Of a stretch of DNA of 64,000 nt, positions 39,687-53,829 are shown piece after piece. The notes under the pieces were generated by a model that saw only the letters and a list, made by a program, of their open reading frames with translations, was not told the DNA's origin and did no database searches. The stretch's first letter is position 1. Every line of letters begins with the position of its first letter. Location of the stretch: the NCBI GenBank assembly GCA_028023455.1, contig JAQFVV010006199.1:1-64000 (forward strand), given 5' to 3'. Position numbers and translations under genes: made by a program. Origin of the DNA: Epiperipatus broadwayi (Eukaryota > Onychophora > Udeonychophora > Euonychophora > Peripatidae).

Positions 39687-39695
39687 CTTTTTATA
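39687..39695 (-). promoter_or_regulatory. Core promoter TATA box of LTR copy B
   Basis: The minus strand reads ACTATAAAAAG. The hairpin starts about 50 bases downstream and a CCAAT box lies about 80 bases upstream, as in copy A. Confidence 0.55.
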
Positions 39696-40114
39696 GTCCT
39701 CCTATGGATTCCATGAACAAAAACGTCACTGTTCTGTTTTTTCATTATGGTCCGGGCCTTTATTTGGCTTCCATTGGTCAAGCTAAAATCCCTTTCTTCT
39801 CTTATCTAACTTTCCATCTGACTTTTTAATTAAACAGCTTTTAGATAATTAATAAACAATCATTTCCATTTATAGATTACAGGAATTAATTAATACCTGT
39901 TTTTATTTTAACTTACGTTATTTTTTTATTAAAATACTTTTATAAATCTTTTTTTTATAAAAAATACATTCAAATACCTTTTTTTATTTATTAAAAAAAA
40001 TATTTTTAAAGTTTAGCATCTGTGCGAATGTATATACGTATAACAAACATTTTAATTTTAGCGTTTAGTTTTTTCCTTTTATTTGCGAACTTTTAAGTTT
40101 TTATTTTAAATAAA

Positions 40115-40142
40115 TGTAACGACATATTTATATATCGTTACA
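40115..40142. repeat. Terminal palindrome of LTR copy B
   Basis: TGTAACGA and TCGTTACA flank 12 AT bases, identical in layout to copy A. Confidence 0.7.
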
Positions 40143-41380
40143 ATATATATATATATATGACTGCAGAAAAAAGTTTTGTGATAACTGAAAGAAAACAATA
40201 TGATTCCTTTTAAGAGGCCTCAAAGGAATGGAGCAGGGCAAATTTCTGATATCCACTTCATACATTTTTGTTGCTGCAGCTGGTCTTACTATGTGATTAT
40301 TCATAAAGTATATGAACATTTATGAGATGCTCACCAACATACATTAAACCAGCATGGTGATTTTATTGGCTTTTTATCTCTGGGTTTAAGATCAAGAAAC
40401 ATTCTTGCCACACATATATTGTAATAATTAAATATATTTATCATTGCACATAATCTAAAAGAAAATAATAAATAAGAGCAAATATGATAATTGTTCAAGA
40501 CATTTGATGTTGTATCCAAAATATTAATTAATTTAAATTTTCCTCATCTTCCTCAATGATCATAATAAAGAGTAATTAACATGTCATATAAAAATAAAAT
40601 GATTAGATTATAGTACATTGTAATAATAATTTGTTTATGATACTTAATAGTGATAAATGTTAATTAAAATTTTTAATTTAGTTTTTTGTCAATTTATAAG
40701 AAAATTTACTTAATTATTTTGAAAGTAAGGAATTGATTAGTATATTTGTTTCTTAATTATTTTTAAATGTAGCTGGATGTAAGTAAAACCCCTCTCTACA
40801 TTTGGTTATGTAAATTAATTTATTCATTTTAAGAAACAATAGTTACCTGATATGTTGATTGAGTTAATGAATATTAATTAATAAAGAAGTAAAATACAAT
40901 CATTTTAATAAGTAAATGAATATTATATTGTGTTATATTTAAATTTAACATAAGAAATTTTAATATTAAGTATAATTTGCTTATTTTATTGTGAGTCATG
41001 GGAGTATCATTGATACTTTAGTGGAGTAATGTTTTGTGATATTCCTATGTCATTGATGGTATGTTTTTGGTAATATATTGAGTGTTAAAAAGGAGTACCC
41101 TACTGGTGATTAGATAACAAGTCTCATTATTATTATTTTATTATTAAATATTTTATTAATATTGATGTAATATATTAGACATGAAATAAGTAAGATTTGT
41201 ATTATTAGAATTTTATATATAAAAAAGAAATCTGATTTGACTGATTAGAAGTTTGTTATTTACATCTACCATACATCTAATAATAGTTGGTGTGTGAGTC
41301 ATCTGGTTGAGTTATTATATGTAAAAGATATATTTTGTGTGTTCATCCATGTTAAAATATTTTAAATATTGATATACCAA
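40143..41380. other. AT-rich DNA, nothing recognised
   Basis: It starts with a short AT repeat. No gene or element is recognised before the PLE tail. Confidence 0.55.
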
Positions 41381-41409
41381 CATTTCGACTTGATCACACA
41401 AGTCATCTA
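41381..41409 (-). ncRNA. Hammerhead-ribozyme-like core, second PLE
   Basis: The minus strand has TAGATGA, then CTTG and CAAG able to pair around TGTGAT, then TCGAAATG. This resembles CTGATGA - stem II - CGAAA of PLE hammerheads, with two mismatches in the first box. It lies just 3' of the endonuclease remnant, as expected. Confidence 0.45.
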
Positions 41410-41475
41410 CTGGGTGATAAAAGGTAGAAAGATGGTTGTAGAGGCACTAAAATCACTGATTTGAAAAAAAAAATG

Positions 41476-41836
41476 TTAAAGTTCCATCAATAGCAAAAAT
41501 GTTAAATTAAGAATGTTTTTTAAAAAAATCTTTCCAAATAGGAGGAAGTTTGCATGTATCATCTCACTTATTGATACAATCTGACCTTTTAAGTATCTCA
41601 ATGGCTTCTCTAACTTTGCACTGGTAGAGATTATCACATCTGGACATGATCCTGGTACTAGAAAAATCAATTTTATGACCTGAATCTATAGTATGGAACG
41701 AGAGTGCTGATGATGATGAGTGTTGTTTAACTGTATTAGCATGCTCATCTCTTCTAACACTGATGTGACGATTGCTCATACCTATGTAAGAAGCTTTACA
41801 ATTTTCACATGATATTTTATTATTTATTCTAATCAA
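41476..41836 (-). pseudogene. GIY-YIG endonuclease remnant of a second PLE
   Basis: The minus-strand frame 41836-41564 reads Cys10-x-x-Cys13, ASYIGMSNR with YIG at residues 17-19, Arg28/29 and EH at 31-32, then SFHTIDSGHKIDF and REAIEILKR. That is the Cys pair, YIG, R..EH and GHxIDF order of PLE endonucleases. After a stop at 41563, the same frame continues KLPPIWKDFF, the usual C-terminal block, so the gene has decayed. The RT part is not visible upstream. Its sequence differs clearly from the 16.5-kb copy, so it is a separate PLE family. Confidence 0.75.
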
Positions 41837-44800
41837 TAACTAATAACAATATTAATAATTTATATAATAAATAATTTAAATATTGATGTATATACTTTTT
41901 ATTTAATTATTTATTTATCTATTATCATTCATGCACACACGTGATGTATTGCCAAATTATTCATTCATAGTTAATGCAAATTATAACCTTTTATTAATCG
42001 TATTTTATATAAATCTCTTAAGTAATAGTAATAAAACTTTTTTTAAATACCCTTTTTTTTAGCCATTATATGGATCTTCTAGTTATAATATATATATATT
42101 GCAACACATGTGTACATATAGATTTTAATCTAATATATAAATAAAGTTTTATCAAATTTGAAATCCAGATATTAATATATTGAAAAAATGTGATGAATAC
42201 AAGAACTAAAGATCTGTAGATCACAGCTTAATTTGTCATTTCAGGTGCTTAAATATCATATGACATATAAGTGACACATTATTTGATTATTTCTTATACT
42301 AAAGTGAAACAAATGATTGACTCTAATAGTCATTTGATATTTATTTGGTATTTTATAAATCTTCTTACAAGAAAATATATCACGTAAGACTTGGATATTT
42401 AAAACAAAAGCAATATTGACAGTGAAATATGGAGGGAATTATGTTCAGATTAACAAGAAAAAATTAAAAATAAAATATCTGGATAAAAGAACAAACTAGA
42501 TACATTTTATATTATTGAAAAAAAAAAAGAGATTGAAATGGAACTAGACAAGTCATATTTCTTGAAGAGGCTATCAAATATACCTTCAGTCATATTCTGG
42601 CCCATGTCCCAAAGTTACATTATCCTCAAAATCAAACTTCAAGAAACCAAGATTTATTCTGATATTATCACTTGGTGCTATATTAGACATTTTACCATTG
42701 CTTAATTTCAGAGAAGTCAATCTACATGTTTCATTATAATTCAACCCTATGTACACCTTGAGTTTAAATAAAGCTCATTTTAGAAATATAAAAAAAATAG
42801 TTAACTGAAGTCCTAAACTTAAGTGTAATTGTAGAAGACATAGAAAGAGATTAAATATATTAGATAGACAGTGAAATAAGAACAATTTTCTGGGTAGTAG
42901 AAAAGTTATGTATCAAAACTGTGAGAAATTTTCATTGTGCAGAGAATCAAAAAAAATTTTAAATTGATTATTACAATGCCAGTTATTTATGAGGTCACAT
43001 GATGTAAAACAAAGAATGCTTCTGCACAGTAATTTAATTTCAAATGTTATGACCATTTTTTGTCTCATTTTCTTTTAGAGATTGATGCAAAAACTTTTAA
43101 CTCACAAGCAAAGCTATGAGCCAATTGCTTAGAAATTAATTTTTATTTAAATGATATTTTAATTTTAATATAAAATTAGTGGTTTAAATTTGTTTAAAGT
43201 ATTAAGGAAAATAGATTCTTTGATGCATTTAAATTATAGAGATTTGGAGAGGTTTGATAAAAAAATATAAAATATTTTAATAATATTTTCTAAATAAAAT
43301 CCACTTTGAACATGAAAATTCAAATTATTTAACTTTTATTTTCTTGTCAAATTAAATGGCTTCTCCCAATGTTGACTTTTTCCCGCTGATTTAACAATCA
43401 GTTATTAATTCAAGCAATAACTTAATCTGATTTGAATTAATATTGCTGTTAATTGATCTATTTTCTTACTGCAATTAGAGGGGAAATCTAAAAACTGTTC
43501 CAACATATGTTTGTTGTCTCTTTAAACTTTGATTATTACAAATTTAATTTGTATGCAGTAAGTTTAACCACCTGTAGTGATCTGATGACTTCGTGTCTTC
43601 CACATGCTTGAGTGCGCGCAGACCCAGATGTTCTTACCTAGTTAGTAGAAACTTGTCAATTCCAAGTTCATTAATTATGAAAACAAGTGGTCATTAAATA
43701 AAGGATGTAAAATCTTTATAAATAAATAAAAAAAGCATAAACGCAGTATTTAAAGAAATTATAGAATTTTCTTTTACATTAACCTTTCCACTTAGTTGGC
43801 ATACTAATAAAGTGCGATAATATTTTCAGCTTTGTATCATTCAAGTGAAGAAAAATATTCCCAAAAAAATGTAAATAGATAATTTCCCATCCTGACCAAC
43901 GTGTGTGTTTGAAAGCAATAACAACAAATGTATTTATTTATGTAATTATGCTATACAATAAGGGATTTATATTTTAAAAATCATCACCAGCCCCCACAAC
44001 ATTCCAAAGAGTGCGAAAAAGAAGGATCTCCCAAAATAAAAATAAAAATGAAGACCAAAAGTTTTTAACTGTAGACATGCAGCTTTATTATTTATATATA
44101 TAAATTATCAAATTTAAATTTTTAGTAGATCATACGGGCATAATTTTTTTTACAGTCAATCAATATTATTTTTAAGCCTAAAACACCCTTTATTGTAAGT
44201 TTCATTGTAAAGTATCGATTTATGCCCTAAAGATTTTAGATTGAAATTCAAACGGTCACTTATAATGCTTGAATATCACATATTCTCCTGAGCCACTAAG
44301 TCTGATCTGTGTGGATAAATATAATAGTAAAATATGGATTCGTGAGCTAAATGTTTCCGGTGAGAAAATCAACCAATCACTTCTAACACTTGAATATCAT
44401 ATGGCCAGTTTAGTATTAGCAGTACAAAGTGAATTTTTTAACAACGCTTTACCTCCTTATAGACACTAGTATTATTCATTTATTTTTAGTTAATAATCTT
44501 AAAATATTAATAAATAAACTGACTGAATCTTTTACAAATATTTTACTAGTTAAGGTGTTAATTTTATATCTAATGACAATAAAGTGAATCAATAGTGAAA
44601 AAAAAAATTATAAAGAAAATAACTAATCTATTTGATATTTGGTATTGTATGTACATGCTAAAATATTAAAAATGACGTAGTCAGATGATAAGATATTTTT
44701 ATTAGAAGTATGGATTTATTTAAAAAGTAATGTGATATATTTATTATAGTAAGATGCTAAAATATTCAGTAATTTAATTTATAATAAATTTTATTATACA

Positions 44801-46448
44801 TTAAACTAAAAATTGGTGGGAAGATCAGATGAAATTGAAGAGAAAATATATTTTGTTATTTAAGAATAATAATAAAATAAATAAAGATATGAATGAATAT
44901 GGGTGTATTGTAAAAAAATATATTTGAAACAAAGATCAAATGTGATAGTATATAAAAAAAACTGGGTTCATAAATATGTAAGGAGATAAATAGAGAAAGT
45001 TGGATGTAGGTTTTATAAAAGAAAAAGTATTTAAAAAAATGGAAAAGTATCAAAGTTTTAGAAATATAAATATGAGCTGGATGGATGCAGTGATGATAAA
45101 GAAGTAAAGAGATAAGTTATTATGGATATGTATCTTTTTAAAAATTGAAAGAAACTTATGTGAAATTGAAAATTAATTGATTAAAATGAATGTATGGATA
45201 TTTAACTATAAGAAGTAGAGAAAATATGAAAGAATATAATATAGATCATTTCAGAAAGAATAACCAAAATATTCATTACTGCAATATGTAAGAACATAAG
45301 AAGTGGAGATTATAAATAGACAAGTACTGAAAAAAGATAGGATGAAGATTGGAATTTAGAATAATATGATGGCAGGATTTATTTAGTTGAGGGAAAATGT
45401 TAAAATATAGTGTTTATTTATATATTAATTGATGGAAAGAAACTATAAAATATCTAGAACTGAAAACAAAAGAACATAGTAATCATAATAATTTTTTTAC
45501 GATAAAATTGAAGTTCTGAAAAGTTATATATTAAACTTAATACAAGGATTGATAGGAATGAAAGGAAACAAAAATTTAATCTAAATAGAAGTTTTATAAT
45601 ATAATGGAAAGAATTATAAGAGTTGATAAATTTAAAAAGTAAAATGATAAATGAAAAAGCCTACAAACGAATGGTTATTTAAGTTTATGAAAATAGTAAA
45701 ACAAAGATTGGACTAAGTATATCTTAGAAAGTTTTTAAAAAGAATTGCAGAGAGTATAAAAAAGATTTTAAAAAATAGTTGAGAAACTAAAAGATAAGAA
45801 TTAGACATAATAATTATTTAGGAAAAAACAAACAACTAAAATAAATATTAAAGTGAACTAGAAGAATTTAACAAAAAGTTGATCAAATAATTAGTACCTA
45901 AAGAAGGAGAGATCATGACATTTGCTAAAAATTATATTATGAGAAAAGATTATTAAGTTGTTAAAAACTGAATAAGTAGAGAGATGTTAGATAATATTCA
46001 AAGAATTTGTAATATGGTATTTTCTTTAAATCTGTGGTTTTACCATCCATTGATTTCAATAAACTATGGTTAGAAATTTGTAAATATGGCTTCATATATA
46101 TATATACCAGAAGACTTGGAAACAAATGCAGTGGATATAAGAAACTACTGTGCAAAGATAAAAGTATATCCATTATATTATTACTGAAATTAATTCAAGA
46201 GTTGTCATGAGTTATCATAATTAGATGTTTTTATTTTTTATTGATTACATTTTATCACTTTATACTCATAATATTCATATAGAAATCTAATATATTGAGT
46301 GTACTAATAGCTCTAAACAAGCTTTTCCAATAAATGCCAGAAGAGAACACATTTAAAAACTCTTTAAAATTATCCCCATCCCCAAACCAGTTTTGAGCTA
46401 ATGACTCTCATCAGTCTTTATTACTTTTTTGTTGCATTTATGTTATTT
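41837..46448. other. AT-rich DNA, no gene recognised
   Basis: A 66-codon frame at 44269-44469 (MNITYSPEPL onward) is free of low complexity but matches no family I know. CACTT.TAA..CTTGAATATCA.AT recurs inside it about 140 bp apart. From 44.6 to 46.2 kb the plus strand is strongly A+G-rich, as in the decayed retrotransposons at 55-60 kb, but I cannot read a domain. Confidence 0.45.
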
Positions 46449-46468
46449 GGGGGTGGGGGTGGAGGTGG
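46449..46468 (+). other. Potential G-quadruplex
   Basis: GGGGGTGGGGGTGGAGGTGG has enough G runs with 1-base spacers for a two-tier quadruplex. It lies about 250 bases before the GAA array. Confidence 0.55.
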
Positions 46469-46551
46469 ATTACTGATATTAGTGGCAGTTGATCATAAGT
46501 CATACTAACAGCAAAACATTTTAAACTGCTGATGTCAAATTGTTAGCAACT

Positions 46552-46576
46552 GGTGGGGAGATGGTGGAGGTGGGGG
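46552..46576 (+). other. Second potential G-quadruplex
   Basis: A 25-base G-rich stretch (GGTGGGGAGATGG, then TGGAGGTGGGGG) directly precedes the (TAG)n/(TAA)n/(GAA)n tract. Confidence 0.5.
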
Positions 46577-47118
<542 letters not shown>

Positions 47119-47199
47119 TCAGCACAAAAGTCCATTTGTTCAAACCAATTCAGCATGCTCTAGTTTTTCATGTTCTGAAGGTACTCAAAGTTTAAACCT

Positions 47200-48000
47200 G
47201 GCAGGATAAAAACTTTATCCTGATATACCTTTTTCAATTTCCAATGAGTTGATAATTGTTCAATACTTTGTATTGCATTTTTCATTCAAAATTTAATTAA
47301 AATCAAGTTACCAATGATAATTTTGAAAACCAATATGGAGACAAAGTAATCACATGACCAGATGCTTACCACCAACATTGTCAGCACAGAGTTTCAAAAT
47401 CCAAAGTTCAGTCAAACGTAAGCCAATTTTTAATTTTATTAATTGCAAAGTCAAATTTTTGTTTTGGAAAAAAAAAATCAGTTACAAATTTCCCACAAGT
47501 AATTCATTTACTAAATAAACAGGTTAACTAGCTTTGTTTTTTTTTATGCTTAAAAAAAATTCACAATCTTAGTCTAATTCAAGATAATAATATATCTTTA
47601 ATCAGTTGATTATTACATTTTTTATTTAAACTTCCAATTAAAATCAAGTTACTAACGATAATTTTTAAAAAAAAAACATTGCATGACCAGTGTTTGCTCA
47701 CAATAACACCAACATAAAGTTTCAAAGTCCAAAGGTCAGTCAAGCATACGTTTATTTTTAACGTTGTTGTAGCAATCTCTAATCTTTGTTTAGTAATAAA
47801 AAATCGATTTCAAGTTCCCAGCAATTAGCTTATTTGCTCACAATTGAGTTAACAAGCCCTGGCTGTTTATGATTATAAAGTAGTCAAAACTTTAGGCTAG
47901 AAAATATATATATACTTTTTTTAATTTCCAATCAGTTGATAACTGATTTCCAATTTTCTTTTCAAATCTTCAACTATCATCAAGTTACTAGATAATTTCA
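47200..48000 (+). repeat. Degenerate ~350-bp tandem repeat, about 2.3 units
   Basis: CAGTTGAT-like words then ATCAAGTTAC recur near 47240/47304, 47602/47644 and 47936/47979. Units also share a CATGACCAG word and AGTTTCAAA.TCCAAAG.TCAGTCAA. It precedes the retroposon-like tail region and may be its 5' or 3' UTR. Confidence 0.6.
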
Positions 48001-48006
48001 AAAAAC

Positions 48007-48318
48007 ATGTCACTTCTAATAGCAATGCTGAGCCTAACTACCTGCCTAGAATTTTCCTGGACACTAGCCATGAATCTCACACTTAAATCATATGAAAAGC
48101 CTTATTTGACCACCAACCCTAACACAGCCAGACCCAGAGTCAGAGGCCAACCAACCGCAAACTCTAACTCAACTGTTGCTGTACCACCAGCCTCCTCTGG
48201 TTATCAGGACACTCTACACATGGATCTCATTCTTAAACTTTATCAAAAGCCTTACACAGCTCTGACCTCTAGCACACAGACCAAGAGTCCAACCAGCCTA
48301 CCACAAAGTCCAACTTAA
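48007..48318 (+). CDS. Unrecognised 103-codon frame in a GC-richer island
   Basis: The frame is Thr/Ser/Pro-rich with an internal duplication: LAMNLTLKSYEKPYLTT near residue 20 and LHMDLILKLYQKPYTAL near residue 70. At the DNA level this is a ~160-bp tandem repeat, which by itself could explain the open frame. No known family. I favour retroposon UTR over gene. Confidence 0.2.
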   Translation: MSLLIAMLSLTTCLEFSWTLAMNLTLKSYEKPYLTTNPNTARPRVRGQPTANSNSTVAVPPASSGYQDTLHMDLILKLYQKPYTALTSSTQTKSPTSLPQSPT

Positions 48319-48659
48319 CAATTGCAAACAAATTTAACATAGCTGTGCCACTCCACCCATCTGCAACACTCACTATTCAAATGCACCAGAAATGCCTCCC
48401 ACTTACACCAACACTCTCCTCAACCCACATTGCTAATAAAACCAAGAGAAAGCCTGGTAACCCAAAAAATATACCCTAAAAAATAAAAATACTGACATTG
48501 ATTTCACAACACCAGGCCAGACTTCACAGATAATTACCACACTACCATGAAAATTTCTAGTCCTCGTCTATGTTAGCAAGGCAATTCAACCACATATAGA
48601 ACTAAACTTGGATTGCATCTGTAAATATAGTAGTCCAGACCATGTAAAATTTATGCAAT

Positions 48660-49128
48660 CTTGTGTAAACCAATAAAACAACTTTTACATGTGTAAATTA
48701 CAACTACAGACCTCTCCTGTAACCACAGAAATCTAAGCTATGTAAAACCATTCTAACTAATCCACAACACAAACTTTTACATACATAAACCTACACTTAT
48801 GGATTGCTGATGAAACCACAGCAATCCAAGCCAAGTAAAAACCCTTGTAACTAATCAACAGCATGACAATTTTTTTGTAATCTCATGTAAATCAATAAAT
48901 CAACTTTTATATATGTAAACCTATATCTATGGGTTCCCCATGTAACCACAGCAATCCAAGTTATGTAAAGCCATGTAACTAATTCACAGCATGTAAAAAT
49001 TCTTGTAATCCTGTATAAAACAATAAATCCATTTTTATATATGTAAACCTACAACTACGGATTGCCCGTGTAAACACAGCAATCCAAGCTATGTAAATTC
49101 TTGTAACCCTTTAAGACAAATAAAGCTT
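48660..49128 (+). repeat. Tandem repeats (~130 bp) of a retroposon tail
   Basis: CTTTTA(C/T)ATATGTAAACCTA, GGATTGCC, TGTAACCACAGCAATCCAAG and TGTAACTAAT.CACAGCATG recur from about 48681, 48772, 48902 and 49031. The block ends with AATAAAGCTTATCATTGAAA and the AAT array, like the tail at window start. Confidence 0.7.
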
Positions 49129-49138
49129 ATCATTGAAA

Positions 49139-49469
<331 letters not shown>

Positions 49470-49812
49470 AAACAGAGCAATGGGTAGTTTTAAAAAGGTG
49501 CAGCAAGAAAAGTGGATTGTGTCATAATGATTTTGATAGTTTGAGAATTGTACACAAGAGTTGGTTTGGGCTCAATTATAGATTTTTTAAAAAAATATTA
49601 AAGAATTACATTATTATATTTTTTTTTAAAAAGAAATGATCAGTAGTTGTTAAGTAATTATAAATTAGTAGTGATAACATTCATATTATATAAAATATTT
49701 ACATTTATAATATTATAAATATAACTTTATTTTTCTTATTGCATTGCCAAATCCATATAATATTAATATCATTTACTTTCTTTATTATTTTTACAATGCT
49801 TTATATAATTAT
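49470..49812. other. AT-rich DNA, nothing recognised
   Basis: No gene or element is recognised. Confidence 0.6.
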
Positions 49813-49905
49813 AACCCACTATTGGTGGTTTTGATCACCTCAGCAATCTTCTTCAGAACTATAATAAATACAAGACAAAGACCTGAATACAAATATACAT
49901 GAACA
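49813..49905 (-). mobile_element. PLE-type tail fragment with hammerhead-like core
   Basis: On the minus strand, CTGAAGAAGATTGC, GAGGT, then GATCAAAACC (49827-49856) matches the motif at 58272-58300. The 60 bases upstream also match (ATGTATATTTGTATT, TTATAGTT). The boxes fit CTGANGA - stem - C(G/A)AAAC of PLE tails. No coding remnant adjoins it. Confidence 0.45.
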
Positions 49906-49925
49906 TATAATTTTACATTATATAT

Positions 49926-52400
49926 TGTAACGGTCAAGCTTGTACATTCGTGTAACAGAATCCAGAATCCAAGCAAAGAGACCAAAGCTGACCAGACTAG
50001 GATTGTGATGTCCTGAGTCTAACCACACTTTAACTCGTAAGCCAGTACCCCATGACTCAAGACCCTACGAATGACCACCTTGACCTTACACATAGTATAC
50101 CATTTTATTTATGGCTGACATAGGTCAGAGAGAAGCAACAAGACTCATGATTAAAGTTGCTATTATTGATTGCATCTAATGTATAATTAACATATGGAGA
50201 CTTTATTAATGCATAGATTTTACATATATATAATCAATAATTAGAATTGGATTGAATAATGAGACTGAGAATGGACTAGGTTAATTTAACTATAGTTTTA
50301 TTTCCTTCAATAAATCATAAATTAAACCAAAATATATATCAGAACCTATACAACACATGAAAATGCATGCAGGCATTTAATGGCTGGAGAGTGTTTAGGT
50401 ATTCTCTTCATACAGAGTCAATTGCAAAGATATTAAGACAAATAATTATTATGCTCAAGTAAGATTAATTTAACAGATGTTCATCTTATAAATTAATGAT
50501 AGCAGTATATAAATAAATCATCATTGCTTTTGATAAGTCAAAATTTAAATACAAATATATATATATATAGTGCATAAAAAGGCATGCAAGTCAAAATTTA
50601 AATACAAATATATATATATATAGTGCATAAAAAGGCATGCAGACATTTGATGGATGAAGAGTGTTCATGTAATCTCTTCATACAGAGTCAATTACAAAGA
50701 TATTAAGATAAATAATTATGATGCTTTAAGTAAGATAAATTTAACAAATGTTCATCTTATGAATTAATTATAGCAGCATATAAATAAATCACTACTACAT
50801 TATGTCTATAGGAAAAAATATGCCAAATCCTCTTAATTTGTGGTTGTATATAAGTAATTAGACTAAGACTTGATTAACTCTTACAAGGAACATTATTTAT
50901 CTGGCTTTATATCTACTCATTTAGCCAAGAATAAGCTACAATAAATTATATTGAATGTGCTTTCAATATTATCTCAGACAATTACTGAAAGTAATGTAAT
51001 AAGAAGGTAGAGTTGGCTGCTCTGGATGCACCAATGCACTATGGTACTAGAAAATACAATAGTAAAGGTCACTCTGTGGGTGGATAAAGAAATTAAGGGT
51101 TTCTATGACAAATGCTGGTACCCTAGGACTGATTGTTATGCTGCATGAGGAAGGAATAATTAGTTCAGAAATGGTGGGGGACTTAGTGCTGACCTGTCTG
51201 TAAACTCAGGCTTCTCAACTACTCTACCCTATGAAAGGAAAATGTGCTAACTTAACAGAGGCTCTATCTTAAAGACGTAAATATATGTAGCAGCAAAACG
51301 AGAAAAATATTTAACAAAATCAATCACATCCGCCAAATGAAGAGTATTATAAATTTAATATTCCATATACAAGAACAATAGCTTATTAGCTTGATCAATA
51401 GAAGCCAACTCTTTTGTAGCATGATAATAAATATATGCTATAGACAGGAATAGTTATATATATTCTTTCCTTTACCAGTTCAATCTAATTAGTTATTTAT
51501 CAAATAATTAATACTTTAAAAGGAGGGAAAGTATATTTGGAGGGAGTTTATAGATAAATTAATTAGCAAATATACTTATAAATATTTTTCAAGGCTAGTC
51601 TATTTCTTAGTATAAAATAAGTTAAGATTAATTTCTGACTGAAACAAGCCACATTTCCAATTTTAAAATCAAATAATTACTAATAAAATAACGAGTGCTG
51701 AGCGAGCCATTACTATTATTTACATAAGAGGATTTTGAAACAGTGCGCAGAAAGATAAGGCTATAAAATAATTACCTGAAGAGGTTTTAATTATACTCTT
51801 CTTTAAATAATGAAATTTAGTTCTTGCTATTTTGAAGCATCAGCATATCATGCAATAAGTATTAAAAACTAAGTAATTAAGAAAAAAGTATAGACATAAC
51901 TGCAGGGATAATTTTTAAATTAGGAAAATAATTCATTTTTTTTTAATGAAAGAAATTTAAAAAAGCAAGTGGGTCATTTAAAGATTTTAACAAAATAGAA
52001 ATTGAAAAACTTTAGTATTTAGAAAAATTTACATTTAGTGATTAGTTAACTAATTTGAATTCAAGATTTAAGATTTAATGAGGTAGTATAGAATTAACAT
52101 AAAATTAACACAGAGTTCTGCAGTTTGAAGGTAATTTATCGGTTATTAATACAGATGCTTGAACTGGAGTTTGGTGAGCTTTCTGGGTGGCTGTAAATCT
52201 TATGGAGGCATGCTGATTATGATGGTGTTGGATAGAAGTGAACTTGTTGCCCTCACTATGGAGTGACAGCCAAGACTGCCCCACTAGCCTGACATTTCAG
52301 TTCTAAAACTAACTTAGAATCTGATGGCAAATGCTATTCAAAATTTTTTTTTCAAGCTCAAAACATGGCCTATTTATATTTCACCTTATCAACCTTAACA
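49926..52400 (+). mobile_element. Long LTR-like repeat, third family, copy 1
   Basis: It starts TGTAACGGTCAAGC, like the start of the 2.1-kb repeats (TGTAACGATA). A related segment starts at 61811 (TGTAATGGTAAG). Shared words in order include a GAACACAGG/GAATCCAAG stretch, the GCTGA(C/T)C word, GCATGCAGGCATT (50367; 62289) and GAAACAGTGMG (51738; 63837). A CTATAAAATAA word lies at 51762. I could not find the 3' end; a GC-richer stretch near 52.15-52.30 kb may be leader-like. No retrotransposon genes are visible. Confidence 0.45.
50330..50810 (+). repeat. ~240-bp tandem duplication inside the LTR-like repeat
   Basis: GCATGCAGRCATTTRATGG, TCTCTTCATACAGAGTCAATT and GATGTTCATCTTAT-like words occur twice, about 240 bp apart. 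Between the copies a 54-bp unit (CAAGTCAAAATTTAAATAC onward to GGCATG) is repeated exactly at about 50534-50587 and 50588-50641, so the latest duplication is young. Confidence 0.75.
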
Positions 52401-53292
52401 CCTTTTATGAATTTACTTTGCCTCAGTATTATATATTTTAATTAATTTTATAAACCATATAATTTGATTTCAAATCTGCTGATAAGTGTCTGCGGTGTTA
52501 TAACTTTTTCTTAATTCTAAATTTTAATTAAATTTTCCAAAAGCATACAATTTTTATTTTTAAATCTATCGATAAATTACTATGGCATTATAGTTATAAC
52601 TTTTGTTATGGCTATTGTGACATCATTTTGTTATAAACAATTTTAATTAATAAGATTCCAAAATAGTTTAACTTTTACCTGGTGCAATTCCAATTAGCCA
52701 GTTTTTTAAAATGACTTTTTAACTTGACCTAAGGTATGTGCCGGTCATTAATTGCATTCTTGTTTACAACAAAATCTGTTTCTAACCAAAACTTTTAATC
52801 TAAAAAAAACCATTTAATTTTTGAAGAAAACATTTCAACATATTTGAAATAATCCTTTTAACATATTTTAAATCAAACTTATTTAAAATATTTTACATAT
52901 CTTTTAATATTTTAAATCAACATAATAGATTTAACATGTTTTTAAATCATGTCACCCCTATATACATTATAAATATAGGTTGGATTATATATTCATATAT
53001 GAATTAAAATAATAACTTTATTAATAAATTGACTCCTATCATTACTTAACATAATAAAAGTATTTTATTAAAATACTACATGATACTAATAATAATACAC
53101 TATAATTCTATTAATCCTATATAGCATTCTTTTATATGTAAATATATAATGCTGTTTAGACAGCCATGATAACAAATTTTAGCTTTATTTTTAAATATCA
53201 TATTACAATTTAAATGAGGTTCGAATCTAGCACAGACTAGTGGGCTATTAGGTTGATAATGAAACAGCAAGAAATTAAGAGGTCACCATTTC
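52401..53292. other. AT-rich DNA, nothing firm
   Basis: No gene. GGTTCGAATCTAGC at 53219 resembles a pol III B box, but no A box or target duplication was found. Confidence 0.5.
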
Positions 53293-53829
53293 AATATATA
53301 CATATATTCTATCTTATAATCAATATTCATATACCTACCCATATACATATATCCTTATATATTTCTTTGTATATAATTATTACCTTTTTGTATATAATAC
53401 ATTTTAACCTTTTTATATTTTATATTTATCAATCAATACTTTCTATAATCATATATATATCATTTACTTTGTATTATTTTATTATTATTAATTTTTTTAA
53501 TTAAATTTTTTAAAAAAGATTTAATTCTATTATATATTCATATTTTTATATTTTACATTATTATTCATTATATTAACACTCAATATTTATAAGTTTTTTT
53601 AACATAAAATATTATTTTTAAACATTTTTATTATTATATATTTTAATCCATTTTTATTATTTTTTATCATATTTTGTGTCTATCTTCTACTTATATTTTC
53701 AAAGTTTAACTATTAACTATTTAAACCTTTAAAATTTCTAGTTACACATAATAGCTCCCTTTTTCTATTTTTTATATAATCAAATCTATTTTTATTTTTA
53801 ATCCTTACTAATATTATTTTTATTTTTAA

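Larger units (their letters stand above)
38026..40142 (-). mobile_element. Long solo-LTR-like repeat, copy B (2.1 kb)
   Basis: Collinear with 8510-10609. The minus strand begins TGTAACGATATATAAATA. The far end has TA instead of TG (a single transition). CCAAT (39773-39777), GTGACGT, a TATA box (39687-39695) and the downstream hairpin are in the same order. Flanks are AT repeats. Most differences from copy A are single bases, but about 39475-39740 has diverged strongly. A 67-codon plus-strand frame (38743-38946) is open here and broken in copy A by the lost start, so coding is unlikely. Confidence 0.65.

Noticed and set aside
44269-44469. 66-codon frame that looks non-repetitive
   Set aside because: It contains a diverged internal duplication and no known motif. 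Without a splice or homology test I cannot support an exon.
53219-53250. GGTTCGAATC as a pol III B box
   Set aside because: No A box at the right distance, no tail and no flanking duplication.
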